NCBI GenBank assembly: GCA_945643635.1
Contig: CALZFC010000058.1
Span: 992,001-1,056,000 of the forward strand
Source: Allodiplogaster sudhausi
Lineage: Eukaryota; Nematoda; Chromadorea; Rhabditida; Diplogasteridae
Direction: 5' to 3'
DNA length: 64,000 nt
The notes below the pieces were generated by a model that made no database searches, was not told the origin of the DNA, and worked only from the letters and a program-made list of their open reading frames with translations. A program made the position numbers and the translations under genes. Below, piece after piece: positions 62,094-64,000 of this stretch. Within the stretch, counting starts at the first letter, position 1. Each line of letters begins with the position of its first letter.

Positions 62094-64000
62094 GACATCC
62101 AAGGACCCAGCGTGGCCCATCGTAGGCCCCTTTCACCCTTACACCGTCTCACACTGATACATATGTAGTAGTATGAGAGCGTGGGCTTCGTCCTAGGATC
62201 ACAGAGTATGTCTCTCTCTCTCTCCCGTTGTCTCTCTGCCGTCCCGGGTATCACCAGCACCACACAGATACACACTTGGTCATCTCTCATCACGGTGTTG
62301 AATGCAACGCACCGTCCTTGTCTCTAGTATTTAGCCGGTTCTTTCTTTCTTTATGCTTTCTTTGCTCTTGCTGCTTCTTCTCCCCTTTCCCCCTTTCTGG
62401 CCTTGCTAAGTCAAAGACAGTAAGTTTCCTTCTAGTTGCCTGAGTTGTGGTTCTTCTGCCCCTTAGACGACCGTCTAGAATGAAACCCCCGGTTTCGCGA
62501 ACCCCAAGCTTCTTTCCCCTCCCTCCACTCCCCACTCCGAATCTCTCGTAAAGCCTCTCCTGGCTATAACTGACGTAGACTCCTGTGATAGCCTCACCAA
62601 CCGAATGCATGTCTGTCATCTACTACTTCCTTATTTTTAGTGTGCTTTTTCGGTGTGCCACCCGGCCACATCCACCCCTCTGGCAAAGTTATGCTTCTTT
62701 CATAATATTTTGATACGATCTCTCGTTCTGTGTTTCTCTCCATTTCTCTAGCAAGATTCTCGACTCAACAAATTGTTAACTCTCGTGTGGGCCTCTCGCA
62801 CTGTATGCTATAGGAATTAAGTTGAAGGTATCTATCATCTTTTATGACAGTTACTACTTTCGTACGCATAAGCCGACTTTAATGGACATATCTAGTGTGC
62901 TGGAAGACTTTTCCATTCTTCTCCCTTTTCTGTTATTAGCTGAGTGGAAAAGAGAAGACAATTGTGCTCTTGCACTTATGACATTATCACGTCATAGACA
63001 TCCAGATGAATCTTCTCTCTCTTTCTCTCGTTCTCTCTTTCTCCCTTTCTCTGGCCCGCACACATCAAACATTCTGTTTAAATGAATATTGCCGGGTACT
63101 GCTCTCTATATTGTGCATTTTGCTGTCCCTCTAATCGCCTTTCTGTTACTCCCTCTCCCCTCTCCTCCTTAACTCTTCTCTATATATCGATGCCAATCTC
63201 ACTGTCCATGTCAAATGAAATCTCTTTCTCCGCCCTTCCCTCCATCCTTCATCTCAACACTTCAACCATCTCGATCTCATCCTCTCTTAGAACAAAGAGT
63301 AATAATGTTACCGTAGTTGCTACCCCCTGCTCACATTGCCTCTAGCCTGTTCGGTTATACTGTAGCCCGAATGAACGCGGTAAACACGCGCTCAGAGTTA
63401 CCAATTCCGTATGTATTTGTCACTCTCACTCTCTGTCTCTCTTTCTCTCGCTCGCTAACTGACTCTCATCTCGAGAGAAGAAGCGGATGAGAAAGGCTTC
63501 GATGAGCCGAACATGGCTGGTGTTCCACTTTCCCCTCCCCAACTCTTCTTCGCCCACTTGTTACCCACGAATGTTCAGTGATGATTGATGATAAATGATA
63601 ATTTATTAATCTAAGTCATTTGCACGCATTCTACTAGTGGAAGTGGGCAAAATGTCGCATTGTGCGTTGGAAGGAATACTGAAGTGAGTACTTGGGGGGA
63701 AGTGGCTGCAGACGCCATTCGCAACCTACACAACTAATCATAAATGCAGAGAAAAATACGTAAATGTGATAAGTTGGGGTTAGTAAAGAAGGATGGAATA
63801 AAAATAAAACGGGAAAAAGTAGTCTCTTTCAGTCTCTGTCATTCCTGGCACGTCGTCAGCCCAATCCGGCACACTTACAGAGATTCCGGAAGGCCGTTGT
63901 CATTGAAGAGAAGCAACAACTTTATCTGATCCTTCTGATACCTTTGTAAGAGCATTCTGTAGAATATAATAGACTTGTGGCATCAGCAGTTGTATCAGAT
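62094..64000. other. Sequence after the Ly6-like gene
   Basis: 3' region and pyrimidine-rich spacer with scattered CT tracts (about 62212-62225, 63018-63055, 63420-63450). I see no gene. Confidence 0.5.

Noticed and set aside
1..64000. tRNA, rRNA, spliced-leader or CRISPR loci
   Set aside because: Scanned by eye for tRNA T-loop boxes and regular repeat-spacer arrays; none were convincing. A covariance-model search would be needed to exclude small RNA genes.

Overview
This is nuclear DNA from an animal, most likely a nematode. The genes are split by many short introns (mostly 45-1,000 bp, GT-AG with one GC-AG, acceptors ending TTTCAG, TTGCAG or TTAAG). One gene encodes an Argonaute of the worm-specific WAGO type, with Ala/Ser/Ala at the slicer triad and a C-terminus ending in Phe-Trp-Ala. 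The spaces between genes, and some introns, are full of (CT)n/(GA)n microsatellites. The species cannot be told from the sequence.

Layout. Bases 1-4,700 hold two disturbed genes on the + strand: a mitochondrial ribosomal mS37/CHCHD1 homologue and an unrecognised multi-exon gene. Both show frame breaks. Bases 4,700-15,400 are mostly non-coding, with a 153-bp near-perfect inverted repeat at 8.9-9.3 kb and one low-confidence split gene at 10.1-11.8 kb. At 15,443-27,506 (+) lies a complete 15-exon secreted arylsulfatase (591 aa). At 30,259-39,061 two genes sit head-to-tail on the - strand: an upstream 22-exon Mediator subunit MED17 (689 aa) and a downstream 11-exon UBASH3/TULA-like histidine phosphatase (372 aa) whose nucleophilic His is Asn. 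MED17 and the 28-exon WAGO Argonaute (40,371-45,671, +, 927 aa) diverge from a shared 1.3-kb region. Bases 45.7-60.5 kb are repeat-rich, with a 502-bp terminal-inverted-repeat element, an isolated terminal exon and a partial helical-protein gene, both - strand. At 60,513-62,093 (+) a 3-exon gene encodes a small secreted six-cysteine Ly6/three-finger-like protein (134 aa).

The five complete gene models were built by hand. Every exon phase joins without a stop, and each total length is a multiple of three, so sequence quality is good from about 15 kb onward. That makes the broken frames in the first 5 kb stand out. The genes do not form one pathway: they cover mitochondrial translation, sulfate-ester hydrolysis, transcription, a probable pseudophosphatase, small-RNA silencing and a secreted protein. 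The best leads are the catalytically altered phosphatase, the slicer-dead Argonaute, the long hairpin that could feed such an Argonaute, and two short inverted-repeat elements with similar ends.
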